Below, in pieces: positions 27,719 through 36,831 of a stretch of 42,187 bases of DNA. Position 1 is the stretch's first letter. Every line of letters begins with the position of its first letter. This DNA is from Marinilabiliaceae bacterium ANBcel2 (GTDB lineage Bacteria > Bacteroidota > Bacteroidia > Bacteroidales > Marinilabiliaceae), in the NCBI GenBank assembly GCA_029688995.1, contig JARULA010000016.1, forward strand, positions 1-42,187. The letters are read 5' to 3'. A program made the position numbers and the translations under genes. Under the pieces are notes generated by a model. That model was given only the letters and a program-made list of their open reading frames with translations. It had not been told where the DNA came from and ran no database searches.

Positions 27719-29836
27719 CTATTGCAGCTGCAACACAATATCATTTCCTTGTCGAAAAGGAGTGCCCGGTTTTACAGACTGGTAAACAACACGGCCAAAT
27801 CCATGTAAAATCACATTAAAACCAATATTTTCAAGAACAGCAACTGCATCTTTAGCCCCCATCCCAATAACTGAGGGAGCCAACTCTTCAGTTATTGATA
27901 ACGGACGAAATACCACTCCGCTATCCGATGCCAGAGTTGAAATCCACTTATCAACATTTCCTCTCTTATAGTAAGGAAACCCAAGCCTATCCAACACAAT
28001 CGTTAATTCATCTTTGGGACCTCCCTTAGCATAAGGATATACACCATTAACATATTCTTTATCTTTACTTGATACGAAAACATCAATATTCTCCAGATCG
28101 TTTGCATAAACCCTGTCAGCAATCTCTCTAAAAACAGTACCTGCCACCACATTACCATAATAGACATTGTTTGAAGGAGCCGAAACCATAACAATACATG
28201 AATACTTGGGGTTATCAGCCGGGAAATAGCCGGCAAATGATGCCCGGTATTCAATACCTCCATCCTGATATCCCGAAGCACCTTTAGCCACCTGAGCCGT
28301 TCCGGTTTTCCCCGCAACAGGAAAAGCAGTATTACGCAAGTTACGGGCAGTTCCTCGTTCAACAACACCCTTTAACAACTCCTGAACCTTTTTAATTGTT
28401 GAAGCTGAGGCTATAGAAGAATTCAAAACCTCGGGATTAACCTGTTCAACCATACTCCCATGCCTGCTATAACCCTTTACAAAGCGGGGCTTTACCATAA
28501 CTCCATCATTTGCAACAGCATTATAGAGAGACAATATCTGCAATGGAGTCATCTGAACTTCATATCCAATAGACATCCAGGGCAATGTAACCCCCGACCA
28601 TGAATTATCACCAGGATATTTTATTAATGGAGTGCCTTCACCTTTTATCTCAATGCCCAAAGGCTCATTAAGTCCCATAGAGTAAAGTTTATCTACAAAT
28701 CTTCGGGGATTACTCTGATAGGAATCTACAATCAACTTTGAAATTCCTATATTTGAGGAGTATTCAAAAACTTCACTTACTCTTAATCTGCCCCAACCAC
28801 CTATACGGCTGTCTCTCATCGTACGATCATAAAACTGATAAGAGCCATTTCCGGTATCTATAGAGTCATTAAGAGAAAAGGCATTATCTTCAAAAGCAGC
28901 TAACATTGCAGCAAGCTTAAAAGTTGAACCAGGCTCAACTGACTCACCAATAGCATAATTAAAATAGTCCTCAATATAGATTCCAGGTCTACTTCGATGC
29001 AGGTTAACAATAGCTTTGATATCTCCTGTATGCACCTCCATTAAAACAGCAACACCGTGACTTGCATTATGACGCTTAAGCTGATCTCTTAAAGCATGCT
29101 CGGCCACATCCTGAACTCCAATATCAATTGTGGTAACCAAATCATAACCATCTACAGGGGGAACTATTATTTCAGATACCCAACTACCCGAAATTCTTTT
29201 TAACCCACTTGAACCGGAAACCCCTCTTAATCGCTCATCATAAGCTCTTTCCAACCCTACCATTCCACCCATTGAACTCTCCCCATACAATTTCCCTATA
29301 GTTCTTGCAGCTAGTGATCCAAAAGGTTTTTCACGCCTTATAAACTCCTCGGGAATAAACCCTCCCCTGTTTCGCCCCCTTCTAAAAATGGGGAATTCTC
29401 TTATCTTTTTAAGGTCGGTATAAGAGATGCGTCGGGGATTGATAAGATAGTAACGGCTTCCTCTCTGCCGTGCCCTAACAAGATCTCGCTTATACTGTGA
29501 TGAAGATTTATCGCCAAAAAAATGTGATAAACATATGGCCAAAGAGTCAATATTATCATTGAAGACCTCATCGGTTAATCCTTCGGCCAGCAAATCCATA
29601 TAAAGACGATAAATTGGAACCGAAATAGCAAGTTTATAACCGGTTACATCAAGAATATCACCCCGCTTAGCTTCAACTATACTGCCTGATCTGCTATGAT
29701 GTACAGCTCTCTCATTCCACTTTTCAGCTTCAAATAGTTTTAATGAGATCAATTCAATAATTAACCATACTGCTAATCCTGCAAAAACAAGATAAACAAG
29801 TGCCACTCTGGTCATTATTTGCCTTTTCAAACTCAT
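27719..29836 (-). CDS. ftsI: Penicillin-binding protein, FtsI class, with PASTA domain
   Basis: Septal transpeptidase. Using the ATG at 29836 the protein has 705 residues; an in-frame TTG at 29860 would overlap ftsL and is not preferred. An N-terminal transmembrane helix (about 12-32) is followed by the PBP dimerisation domain (RGDILD at about 59-64), then the transpeptidase with SxxK STFK (304-307), SSN (360-362) and KTG (510-512). A single PASTA domain occupies the C-terminus (from about 640). PASTA on an FtsI-class protein is common in Bacteroidota. It lies directly after ftsL and pairs with ftsW. Confidence 0.95.
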   Translation of the reverse strand: MSLKRQIMTRVALVYLVFAGLAVWLIIELISLKLFEAEKWNERAVHHSRSGSIVEAKRGDILDVTGYKLAISVPIYRLYMDLLAEGLTDEVFNDNIDSLAICLSHFFGDKSSSQYKRDLVRARQRGSRYYLINPRRISYTDLKKIREFPIFRRGRNRGGFIPEEFIRREKPFGSLAARTIGKLYGESSMGGMVGLERAYDERLRGVSGSSGLKRISGSWVSEIIVPPVDGYDLVTTIDIGVQDVAEHALRDQLKRHNASHGVAVLMEVHTGDIKAIVNLHRSRPGIYIEDYFNYAIGESVEPGSTFKLAAMLAAFEDNAFSLNDSIDTGNGSYQFYDRTMRDSRIGGWGRLRVSEVFEYSSNIGISKLIVDSYQSNPRRFVDKLYSMGLNEPLGIEIKGEGTPLIKYPGDNSWSGVTLPWMSIGYEVQMTPLQILSLYNAVANDGVMVKPRFVKGYSRHGSMVEQVNPEVLNSSIASASTIKKVQELLKGVVERGTARNLRNTAFPVAGKTGTAQVAKGASGYQDGGIEYRASFAGYFPADNPKYSCIVMVSAPSNNVYYGNVVAGTVFREIADRVYANDLENIDVFVSSKDKEYVNGVYPYAKGGPKDELTIVLDRLGFPYYKRGNVDKWISTLASDSGVVFRPLSITEELAPSVIGMGAKDAVAVLENIGFNVILHGFGRVVYQSVKPGTPFRQGNDIVLQLQ

Positions 29837-29846
29837 AACACTACTA

Positions 29847-30230
29847 TTACTGTTTTTCAACCATCACTACTCTGGGAGGTGTTTTAAGAACCTCTAAGCC
29901 TATATCAGCATCATTAACACGTTTTACAACTTCGCTTTGACGACTCATCTGCATCAATTCAGAAGATGTGGTTATAGCTTCATACTTTAAATCCTCAAGC
30001 TCACGATTAAGCTCAACCTGATCTTTTAAAAGCTTTTCAACTCCATAATGATTATTTATATATATAAAGGCCAAAAAAACAAGAAAAAAGAAGTAAGGAG
30101 CATGTTTAACAAGAGTTTGCTGATTAATAACTCTTCCACTAACAAAATCCTTCAATGAGTATCCTTTAATTTCATTCTGCACCTCTTTGCCCGATTGAAA
30201 CTCATTTTTCTTCTTTCTTTTTTTAAACAT
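29847..30230 (-). CDS. ftsL: FtsL-like cell division protein
   Basis: Small bitopic protein of 127 residues from the ATG at 30230; an upstream TTG start would overlap rsmH and is rejected. A very basic N-terminus (MFKKRKKKNEF) is followed by one transmembrane helix (about 55-71, YFFFLVFLAFIYINNHYG) and a short coiled-coil (KLLKDQVELNRELEDLKYEA). Size, topology and position between rsmH and ftsI support FtsL; sequence conservation of this family is low. Confidence 0.85.
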   Translation of the reverse strand: MFKKRKKKNEFQSGKEVQNEIKGYSLKDFVSGRVINQQTLVKHAPYFFFLVFLAFIYINNHYGVEKLLKDQVELNRELEDLKYEAITTSSELMQMSRQSEVVKRVNDADIGLEVLKTPPRVVMVEKQ

Positions 30231-30240
30231 AACGACAAAA

Positions 30241-31149
30241 TTACAGTTTTTCAGCAATTCTTAATCTGGCACTTCGCGCTCTGGGATTTAACTCAACCTC
30301 TTCCCTGTCAGGCACTATAACCTTTCGAGATATAACCTTAAAGGGTGTTACAGGATTGCCATAAAAATCTTTATCAACAGTAGATTTTAAAAAATCACCA
30401 CTCCTTATAAAGTTTTTTACCATTCGATCCTCAAGCGAATGGTAGGATATAACTACAAGTCTGCCCCCCTCCTTTAACACATGTAAAGAACTTAAAAGCA
30501 TATCCCTTAAAGAGTCCATCTCTCCATTAACCTCAATCCTTAAACTTTGAAAAACTTTTGACAAAAAGCCCGACTGGTTTTTAGGATGTGCAAATCTTTC
30601 AGCTACCTCTTTTAAATCGGTTGTGGTTTTAAAAGAACGCTCTCTCCTGCGTTCAACAATAGAGTTAACCAGCCTGCCGGCAGGTTTTATTTCACCATAC
30701 ATTTTAAAAACTTTAATTAAATCATCTTTATCATAGTTATTTAAAATATCGGCTGCATTTAACTGCATGCGTCTACTCATCCTCATATCAAGATCAGCAT
30801 CAAAACGAAATGAAAATCCCCGTTCAGCTTGATCAAAATGGTAAGAAGAGACACCCAAATCAGCAATAATTCCATCCAAAGGAAGAGCTCTTAAATATTG
30901 AAGAAAATTATACATATACCTAAAATTGTGACGTATAAAAACCACTCGCTCATCATCAATACGGTTTTTGTATGCATCCTCATCCTGATCAAACACAATG
31001 AGCTTTCCTTTATCGCCTAGCTTCTCCAAAATGGCTCTGCTATGTCCTCCTCCTCCAAATGTTAAATCAGTATAAACTCCGTCGGGTTTAATATTTAAGC
31101 CTTCTATCGAGCGGTCTAATAAAACCGGAATATGGTAACTATTACTCAT
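30241..31149 (-). CDS. rsmH: 16S rRNA (cytosine-1402-N4)-methyltransferase RsmH
   Basis: Methylates C1402 in the ribosomal decoding centre using S-adenosylmethionine. The 302-residue protein has HIPVLLDRSIEGL at the N-terminus, the SAM loop DLTFGGGGHSRAILE (28-42), DLGVSSYHFDQAERGFSFR, and the C-terminal VVISYHSLEDRMVKNF. It is the second gene of the cluster (formerly mraW), 39 bases after mraZ. Confidence 0.98.
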   Translation of the reverse strand: MSNSYHIPVLLDRSIEGLNIKPDGVYTDLTFGGGGHSRAILEKLGDKGKLIVFDQDEDAYKNRIDDERVVFIRHNFRYMYNFLQYLRALPLDGIIADLGVSSYHFDQAERGFSFRFDADLDMRMSRRMQLNAADILNNYDKDDLIKVFKMYGEIKPAGRLVNSIVERRRERSFKTTTDLKEVAERFAHPKNQSGFLSKVFQSLRIEVNGEMDSLRDMLLSSLHVLKEGGRLVVISYHSLEDRMVKNFIRSGDFLKSTVDKDFYGNPVTPFKVISRKVIVPDREEVELNPRARSARLRIAEKL

Positions 31150-31188
31150 TAGTTGTATAACTATCGATTAAGAGTATTATAAAGTGAA

Positions 31189-31644
31189 CTATTCATCATG
31201 TTTTTCTCCCAGTATATCTTCAGCTAAACCTGCCAGCTCTTCAGAATCGCAACCAATATTTTTATACTCGGCTGCAGACCATAATTCAATTCGCTGGTCA
31301 ACGCCTATTAATACAACATCTCTGTCAATATCAACCAGATTTAACAATCTTTTAGGAAGCAAAAAACGACCATTGCTATCAAGAGAAAATTCAGCTGAAC
31401 CACTAAAGAAATCACGCATAAATCTGTTGTGTTTTCTGTTGTATGGATTAAGCTTACCACGCAAACGTATAAGCTCCTCTTTCCAAAAACTATAAGGATA
31501 TATTACAAGGCAATTTTCAAACAGATCCTTACGAACAACAAAGCGCAGCTCATCTTCACCCAAAGCTTTTTTAAAAGCTGAAGGCATTACAATTCGCCCT
31601 TTGGTATCGGCTCTGCATTCAAAATCCCCTATAAATGTGGTCAT
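31189..31644 (-). CDS. mraZ: Transcriptional regulator MraZ
   Basis: DNA-binding regulator of the dcw cluster. The 151-residue protein consists of two AbrB-like repeats: the first near DTKGRIVMPSAFKKAL (13-28) and the second near DSNGRFLLPKRLLNL (about 93-107). It is the first gene of the cluster and presumably represses its own promoter through the repeats described at 31687-31711. Confidence 0.96.
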   Translation of the reverse strand: MTTFIGDFECRADTKGRIVMPSAFKKALGEDELRFVVRKDLFENCLVIYPYSFWKEELIRLRGKLNPYNRKHNRFMRDFFSGSAEFSLDSNGRFLLPKRLLNLVDIDRDVVLIGVDQRIELWSAAEYKNIGCDSEELAGLAEDILGEKHDE

Positions 31645-31666
31645 TACAACTAAACTATTTCATTGG

Positions 31667-31697
31667 TAAAAGTAATATTTTTTTAACCCACAATCAA
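31667..31697 (-). promoter_or_regulatory. Candidate dcw cluster promoter
   Basis: On the minus strand TTG (31697-31695), a 20-base spacer and TACTTTTA (31674-31667; one mismatch to TAnnTTTG) form a Bacteroidota-type promoter 22 bases upstream of the mraZ ATG. The -33 part overlaps the GTGGG repeats. Confidence 0.5.
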
Positions 31698-31711
31698 CCA
31701 CTTTCACCCAC
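31687..31711 (-). promoter_or_regulatory. MraZ operator repeats
   Basis: Read on the minus strand: GTGGG, GTGGT, GTGGG, each starting exactly 10 bases after the last (31711-31707, 31701-31697, 31691-31687). This matches the known MraZ box architecture of TGGG-type repeats with 5-base spacers, and it overlaps the candidate -33 element. Autoregulation is therefore likely. Confidence 0.75.
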
Positions 31712-31781
31712 TTTATTTCAAAAAAGAGTATTTAATTATAACCCCACCTTTAAACATTTTAAATTGCAAACAATCTCACTA

Positions 31782-31812
31782 TTGGTAATTATCTCTTCAA
31801 GTTGTAATATTG
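31782..31812 (+). promoter_or_regulatory. Candidate promoter for the acyltransferase pair
   Basis: TTG (31782-31784), a 20-base spacer and TAATATTG (31805-31812; one mismatch to TAnnTTTG), 33 bases before the ATG. It is divergent from the dcw promoter. Confidence 0.4.
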
Positions 31813-31844
31813 CAATAATTTATTTACAAAAGCAGTTTTAAACT

Positions 31845-32696
31845 ATGGCTATCAATAGCAGAGAAAACAGAGAGCAACAGCAGGATTTGATCAATATTAA
31901 AAGAGTTATTTCATCTAAAAATCCCGCTCTTTTAAAAGTAATACCGTGGTTCATAATAAAATACCTTGAAAAAATAACTCATCAGGATGATATCAATAAA
32001 TTTATAAACGACCACAAAGAGATTAAGGGAATAGCTTTTGCACATGCAATTTTAAAATCTTATCAGGTAAGTTTTGAGTCGCACGGACTAGAAAATATTG
32101 ATGCTAATGGACGATATCTTTTTGCAGCAAATCACCCACTGGGAGGAGTGGACGGAATCGCTCTTATAGCTTCTGCCGGGGAAAAATTTACCGACTTAAA
32201 ATTTCCGGTAAATGATATACTTATGAATATTAAAGGTTTAGATTCTATCTTTTTGCCTATAAACAAACATGGGGGACATCCAAAAGAAGCAGCAAAATTA
32301 TTGGAAAAAGCATATGCATCAGCTTCGCAAATATTAATGTTTCCGGCAGGTTTAGTAAGTAGAAAACAGAAGGGCGGAGTGATAAAAGATCTGGAATGGA
32401 AAAAAAGCTTTGTAAAAAAAGCTATACAACATAAAAGAGACATTGTTCCGGTGCACATTACGGGAAAAAACTCAAACTTCTTTTACAACCTGGCAAATAT
32501 TCGAAAAAAAGCAGGAATAAAGGCTAATATTGAAATGCTCTACCTTGCAGATGAATTTTATAAACAAAAAGGAGAAAAATTAAATATCCGCTATGGTACA
32601 CCAATACCACATGACAGATTAAAATCGAGTGAATCTGTTTTACATTGGACCCAAAAAATAAAAGAAATTGTCTATGACTTACCAAAAATCAACTAA
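31845..32696 (+). CDS. PlsC-type acyltransferase, GlsA-like
   Basis: Probable membrane-associated O-acyltransferase. The 283-residue protein has AANHPLGGVDG (95-104), where H97 and D103 are the catalytic pair with five residues between them instead of the usual four, and FPAGLVSRKQKGG (167-179) as the acceptor-binding block. The following gene encodes an OlsB-like N-acyltransferase. The same pairing in Bacteroides (GlsA with GlsB) makes glycine lipids, so this is the preferred hypothesis. A generic lysophospholipid acyltransferase remains possible. Confidence 0.8.
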   Translation: MAINSRENREQQQDLINIKRVISSKNPALLKVIPWFIIKYLEKITHQDDINKFINDHKEIKGIAFAHAILKSYQVSFESHGLENIDANGRYLFAANHPLGGVDGIALIASAGEKFTDLKFPVNDILMNIKGLDSIFLPINKHGGHPKEAAKLLEKAYASASQILMFPAGLVSRKQKGGVIKDLEWKKSFVKKAIQHKRDIVPVHITGKNSNFFYNLANIRKKAGIKANIEMLYLADEFYKQKGEKLNIRYGTPIPHDRLKSSESVLHWTQKIKEIVYDLPKIN

Positions 32697-32774
32697 ATTT
32701 GTCAAAAACCTTAAATAATCCCTAATCCTGTTTTAATTTTTTAAACTTAATATCAGTAAAAGACTATTGTATAG

Positions 32775-33728
32775 ATGGATTGTATTAAACCTGTAATACC
32801 GCCAATATCAAGAAAAACGTTGGAAGAGGAGCTTACAAAAAACATTTTTGTAAGAAACACAAATAAAGGAGATAACCGAATCTATGACTTTTCTGCTCAT
32901 GAGGCTCCCAATCTTTTAAAAGAGGTGGGTCGATTAAGAGAATTGGCATTTAGAACAGCAGGAGGAGGAACCGGTAAAGAGATTGACCTTGATGATTATG
33001 ATATAAGTGAGAATGAACCATATCGCCAGTTGATAGTATGGGATCCCGTTGAAAAAGAGATTTTAGGCGGATACAGATATATTATGGGGAATCGCACTGG
33101 AGAGAATGAGAACGGAGAGGTTGAAATGGCCACAGCCAAACTATTCCACTTTTCAGATAAATTCAAAAAAGAGTATCTGCCATACACAATAGAGTTAGGA
33201 CGATCTTTTGTTCAGCCTGCATATCAAAGCAGCAAAATGGGAGCTAAAAGTCTGTTCGCCCTTGACAATTTATGGGACGGATTAGGTTCATTAATGGTTG
33301 ATAACCCCGAAATGAAATATTTTTTCGGAAAGGTTACCATGTATTCTCAGTTCAATCTTGAGGCCAGGGATTTAATACGGTCATTTATGAAACTCTATTT
33401 TAGAGATAAAGAGAACCTTGTATATCCTAAAATACCCGTAGAGTCAAATATTAGTGATGAAGAGGTGAAAAAAATATTTTCGGGAGGATCATTCTCTGAT
33501 GATTATAAAATATTAAGTAAAAAAGTAAGAGAGTTAGGGGAAAATATACCTCCTCTAATTAATGCCTACATGAATCTTTCACCATCGATGAAAACTTTTG
33601 GAACTGCTATTAACACAGGCTTTGGGGGAGTAGAAGAGACCGGCATTATAATTACAATCCCCGAGGTGTATCATGCCAAAATAAAGCGCCATGTAAACAC
33701 TTACGACCCGGATGAAAAAAATAAGTAA
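32775..33728 (+). CDS. OlsB/GlsB-like N-acyltransferase
   Basis: GNAT-fold protein of 317 residues of the class often misnamed hemolysin. Signature ELGRSFVQPAYQ at 140-151 is characteristic of lipid N-acyltransferases that acylate an amino acid (ornithine in OlsB, glycine in GlsB). Preceding strands include WDPVEKEILGGYRYIMG. It lies 78 bases after the PlsC-type gene. Together they would N-acylate and then O-acylate an amino acid to make an aminolipid of the membrane. The amino-acid substrate is not visible in the sequence. Confidence 0.8.
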   Translation: MDCIKPVIPPISRKTLEEELTKNIFVRNTNKGDNRIYDFSAHEAPNLLKEVGRLRELAFRTAGGGTGKEIDLDDYDISENEPYRQLIVWDPVEKEILGGYRYIMGNRTGENENGEVEMATAKLFHFSDKFKKEYLPYTIELGRSFVQPAYQSSKMGAKSLFALDNLWDGLGSLMVDNPEMKYFFGKVTMYSQFNLEARDLIRSFMKLYFRDKENLVYPKIPVESNISDEEVKKIFSGGSFSDDYKILSKKVRELGENIPPLINAYMNLSPSMKTFGTAINTGFGGVEETGIIITIPEVYHAKIKRHVNTYDPDEKNK

Positions 33729-33739
33729 ATTGTTCTCAA

Positions 33740-34873
33740 ATGAAACGATTGCTAACAGCTCTTCTTAGTATAACTATTCTTGGGTTGGTTATATGGTTTA
33801 TTATGCCAAACCACCTTATAAAAACAGCAATACATCAACACCCGGGAATTTATGACTATAAAATTTTCAATAACCGAACCGTTGAATCAGAGGTAGCTGA
33901 ACCATGGCCCCTGTCTAATCAGTATAACAGTAAAGAGCTATCGAGAGCCATTTTAGATTCATTAAAAAGCTTAAATACAACTGCCTATTTAATTATCCAA
34001 AATGACTCAATACTTTTTGAATATTATGGAGATGAAGAGCAGATATCTGCAAAGAGCAACTCCTTTTCGGTAGCAAAAAGTATAGTTGCTCTGTTAATAG
34101 GTATAGCCATAGATGAGGAAGATATTCAAAGTATAGATTTAACAGTTGATGAGTTATTACCACAATATGAAAATCTTCACAATCATCACTTAACATTGAA
34201 AGATATTTTAACCATGAGCTCGGGAACAAGCTGGGATGAAAACTACGGATCTGTTTTTTCAATTACAACAAAAGCATATTATGGTAATAATTTATCACGC
34301 TTAATGAAAGGGTTAACCATTAAAGAGAAGCCTGGGGTAAAGTTTGAATACCGTAGCGGTGACACTCAACTACTTGCTGCCATACTAAAAGAGGCAACCG
34401 GCAAAAGCCTTTCGGAGTATGCATCTAAAAAATTATGGAAAAAAACAGGCGCAGAAAAAGCAGCTCTTTGGTCTCTGGATAAAGCAAAAGGAACAGAAAA
34501 GGCATACTGCTGCTTTAACAGTAATGCAAGGGATTTTGCAAGGATTGGCAATTTAGTTTTAAAAAAAGGTAAATGGAATAATAAAGAGATTATCTCTGAA
34601 TCATTTATAAAAGAGATGATAACACCTGCATATCATCTTAAAGACAGCAAAGGAGAAGTTGTTGACTATTACGGATATCAATGGTGGATAAAAAATTATA
34701 AAGATTTAACCATACCTTACGCCCGAGGAATTTTAGGTCAGTACATCTACATAATCCCCGAAAAAAACAGTGTTATAGTAAGATTAGGGCATAAAAGAAG
34801 TGATGAAAAAATAGGTGCGCACCCCATTGATTCATATACATGGATCAATGGAGCACTGGAAATATTAAATTAA
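33740..34873 (+). CDS. Membrane-anchored serine hydrolase, beta-lactamase class C fold
   Basis: The 377-residue protein has an N-terminal hydrophobic anchor or signal (about 4-22). The catalytic SVAK tetrad starts at S110 with K113, the tyrosine motif is Y204-R-S206, and a C-terminal LGHKR may replace the KTG-like triad. These are features of the AmpC/esterase/DD-peptidase family (Pfam beta-lactamase). Likely periplasmic esterase or peptidase; it need not confer drug resistance. It starts 11 bases after the N-acyltransferase gene and may be co-transcribed with it. Confidence 0.88.
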   Translation: MKRLLTALLSITILGLVIWFIMPNHLIKTAIHQHPGIYDYKIFNNRTVESEVAEPWPLSNQYNSKELSRAILDSLKSLNTTAYLIIQNDSILFEYYGDEEQISAKSNSFSVAKSIVALLIGIAIDEEDIQSIDLTVDELLPQYENLHNHHLTLKDILTMSSGTSWDENYGSVFSITTKAYYGNNLSRLMKGLTIKEKPGVKFEYRSGDTQLLAAILKEATGKSLSEYASKKLWKKTGAEKAALWSLDKAKGTEKAYCCFNSNARDFARIGNLVLKKGKWNNKEIISESFIKEMITPAYHLKDSKGEVVDYYGYQWWIKNYKDLTIPYARGILGQYIYIIPEKNSVIVRLGHKRSDEKIGAHPIDSYTWINGALEILN

Positions 34874-34897
34874 AAGAGTTACTGATAAGCTCTTTTT
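34872..34897. terminator. Convergent terminator overlapping coding ends
   Basis: AAAAGAG (34872-34878) pairs with CTCTTTT (34890-34896), extended by a G-T wobble and an A-T pair, followed by a T run in the plus direction. It begins at the stop of the serine hydrolase gene and lies mostly inside the last codons of the minus-strand PurF-like gene. Confidence 0.6.
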
Positions 34898-36783
34898 TTA
34901 AGACCCTCAATGTAATTTATAAATGCTGTATTAACTACCTTATTACCACCGGGAGTAGGATAATCCCCTGTAAAATACCAATCCCCATTATCATTGGGGC
35001 AGGCTTTATGAAGGTTTTCTATCGACTGAAATACAATTTCCACTTCAGCATCAATATCCTCGGGGCGTAACATTTCAGCAATCTTTTCAGAAATCTCTTC
35101 GGGAGCAAAAGGCTTATATATATCCTTTACATAATTAACCATCTCCTCTTTAGGCAAATTGATTTGTGCTTTACAGTTGTTATAAACTTTATTTATTCTA
35201 TCTTCCATCCCTCTATCCTTCAACAGCTCAATAGCAGCAGAGAAAGCGCAAAAATCCTCCATCCTGGCCATATCAATTCCATAACAGTCGGGATATCTGA
35301 TTTGAGGAGCAGAAGAGACTATCACTATCTTTTTAGGTTTTAGTCTGTCCAATATTTTTAATATACTTCTTTTTAATGTTGTTCCCCTAACAATAGAGTC
35401 ATCAATAACTATAAGAGTATCTTTATTATTTTGTACAATCCCGTATGTAACATCATAAACATGCGCTACCATATCATCTCTGGCAGCATCAGAGGTTATA
35501 AAAGTGCGCATCTTAACATCTTTAACAGCAACCTTTTCAATACGAGGCTCTACGGACATAATTGCCTTTAACTTATCCTTATCGAGGCAATCCTCCATAT
35601 CTTTAATCTGGTCCATCCTCCATTGAACAAGGTACTCTCTTATCCCCTCAACCATCCCGTAAAAGGCAGTTTCAGCAGTATTGGGAATATAAGAGAATAC
35701 TGTATCGGTAAGATTATAGTCAACTATCTCAAGAATTCTTGAAGAAAGCAAACGCCCCAGCTCCTTACGTTCAAGATATATAGTTTTATCACTGCCACGT
35801 GAAAAATAGATTCTTTCAAAAGAACATGAACGCCTCTCCTGAGGAACAGAGACCATCTCCTCTTTAATCTCTCCATCCTTCTTAATTATTAAAGCATGAC
35901 CGGGCTTTACCTCTTTTACCTCTCCAACCTTAACATCTAAAGCTGTTTGTATAACAGGACGCTCAGAGGCAACAACGGCAATCTCATCATCTATATAGTA
36001 AAAAGCAGGCCTTATACCGGCAGCATCTCTTGCTACAAAAGCATCACCATGCCCAAGCATACCAGCCAAAACATATCCGCCATCCCATTTTTTCCCTGAT
36101 CGTTCTAAAACTTTACGAACATCCAAATCTCGTTCTATAAAATGAGATATCTCTCGATTACTATACCCCTCGTTCTTAAACTGCCTAAAAAGAAGCTGAT
36201 TCTCTTCATCTAAAAAGTGACCAACGTTTTCAAGAATAGAAACTGTATCGGTATAATCTTTGGGATGCTGCCCAAGCTCAACCAATGCATTATAAATCTC
36301 ATCGGTATTTGTTAAGTTAAAATTGCCGGCCAGCACCAAATTTCTCGACCTCCAATTATTCTCACGCATTACAGGATGAACATAATCAAGAGATTCATTG
36401 CCAAATGTTCCATATCTTAAATGTCCTAAATATAGCTCTCCAACAAAAGGCAAATTCTCTTTAGCCCATACAGGATCACAAAAATTATCATGGTTATGAT
36501 CATCATCATACTCATAATTTTTATAGATTCCTGCAAACACCTCCTGAATAGGATTATTATCATTTGATCTCTCTCTGAAAAGATACTTTTTACCGGCTGG
36601 TTGATCAATTTTTAAATTAACCACTCCGGCACCATCCTGACCTCGATTATGCTGCTTCTCCATCAGTAGGTATAACTTGTTTAATCCATATCTCCAGGAT
36701 CCGTACTTCTCTTTATAATATTCCAGCGGTTTAAGAAGTCTTATTAACGCAACACCGCACTCATGTTTGATTTGATCACTCAT
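34879..36783 (-). CDS. Long PurF-like amidophosphoribosyltransferase family protein
   Basis: Combines an N-terminal glutamine amidotransferase (Ntn) domain with a phosphoribosyltransferase domain, as in the first enzyme of purine synthesis. In 634 residues, C9 in HECGVALI would become the N-terminal nucleophile after removal of an eight-residue leader. KQHNRGQDGAG and LGHLRYGTFG follow, and IDDSIVRGTTLKRS is the PRPP loop. It is about 130-170 residues longer than standard PurF, with insertions in the amidotransferase half and a C-terminal extension. Bacteroidota carry this long form alongside a standard PurF as far as I recall, so its exact reaction is uncertain. Confidence 0.82.
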   Translation of the reverse strand: MSDQIKHECGVALIRLLKPLEYYKEKYGSWRYGLNKLYLLMEKQHNRGQDGAGVVNLKIDQPAGKKYLFRERSNDNNPIQEVFAGIYKNYEYDDDHNHDNFCDPVWAKENLPFVGELYLGHLRYGTFGNESLDYVHPVMRENNWRSRNLVLAGNFNLTNTDEIYNALVELGQHPKDYTDTVSILENVGHFLDEENQLLFRQFKNEGYSNREISHFIERDLDVRKVLERSGKKWDGGYVLAGMLGHGDAFVARDAAGIRPAFYYIDDEIAVVASERPVIQTALDVKVGEVKEVKPGHALIIKKDGEIKEEMVSVPQERRSCSFERIYFSRGSDKTIYLERKELGRLLSSRILEIVDYNLTDTVFSYIPNTAETAFYGMVEGIREYLVQWRMDQIKDMEDCLDKDKLKAIMSVEPRIEKVAVKDVKMRTFITSDAARDDMVAHVYDVTYGIVQNNKDTLIVIDDSIVRGTTLKRSILKILDRLKPKKIVIVSSAPQIRYPDCYGIDMARMEDFCAFSAAIELLKDRGMEDRINKVYNNCKAQINLPKEEMVNYVKDIYKPFAPEEISEKIAEMLRPEDIDAEVEIVFQSIENLHKACPNDNGDWYFTGDYPTPGGNKVVNTAFINYIEGLKKRAYQ

Positions 36784-36797
36784 AAAAACAGAAGACT

Positions 36798-36823
36798 AAA
36801 AAACCCGCCGAAATATCGACGGG
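36798..36823 (-). terminator. Terminator after the SPOR-domain gene
   Basis: On the minus strand CCCGTCGA, loop TATT, TCGGCGGG (36823-36804, one G-T wobble) followed by six T residues. It separates the SPOR gene from the PurF-like gene, whose ATG is 15 bases further on. Confidence 0.82.
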
Positions 36824-36831
36824 CAAAAACA

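Noticed and set aside
29837-29860. TTG start for the ftsI-class PBP overlapping ftsL
   Set aside because: The ATG at 29836 gives a standard short cytoplasmic tail and a 10-base gap like other junctions in the cluster. The same reasoning applies to ftsL (30230) and ftsW (23456).
33740-34873. Serine hydrolase as an antibiotic-resistance beta-lactamase
   Set aside because: SxxK and YxS are present, but the family includes many esterases and peptidases, it has a membrane anchor and lies beside lipid genes; no evidence for drug hydrolysis.
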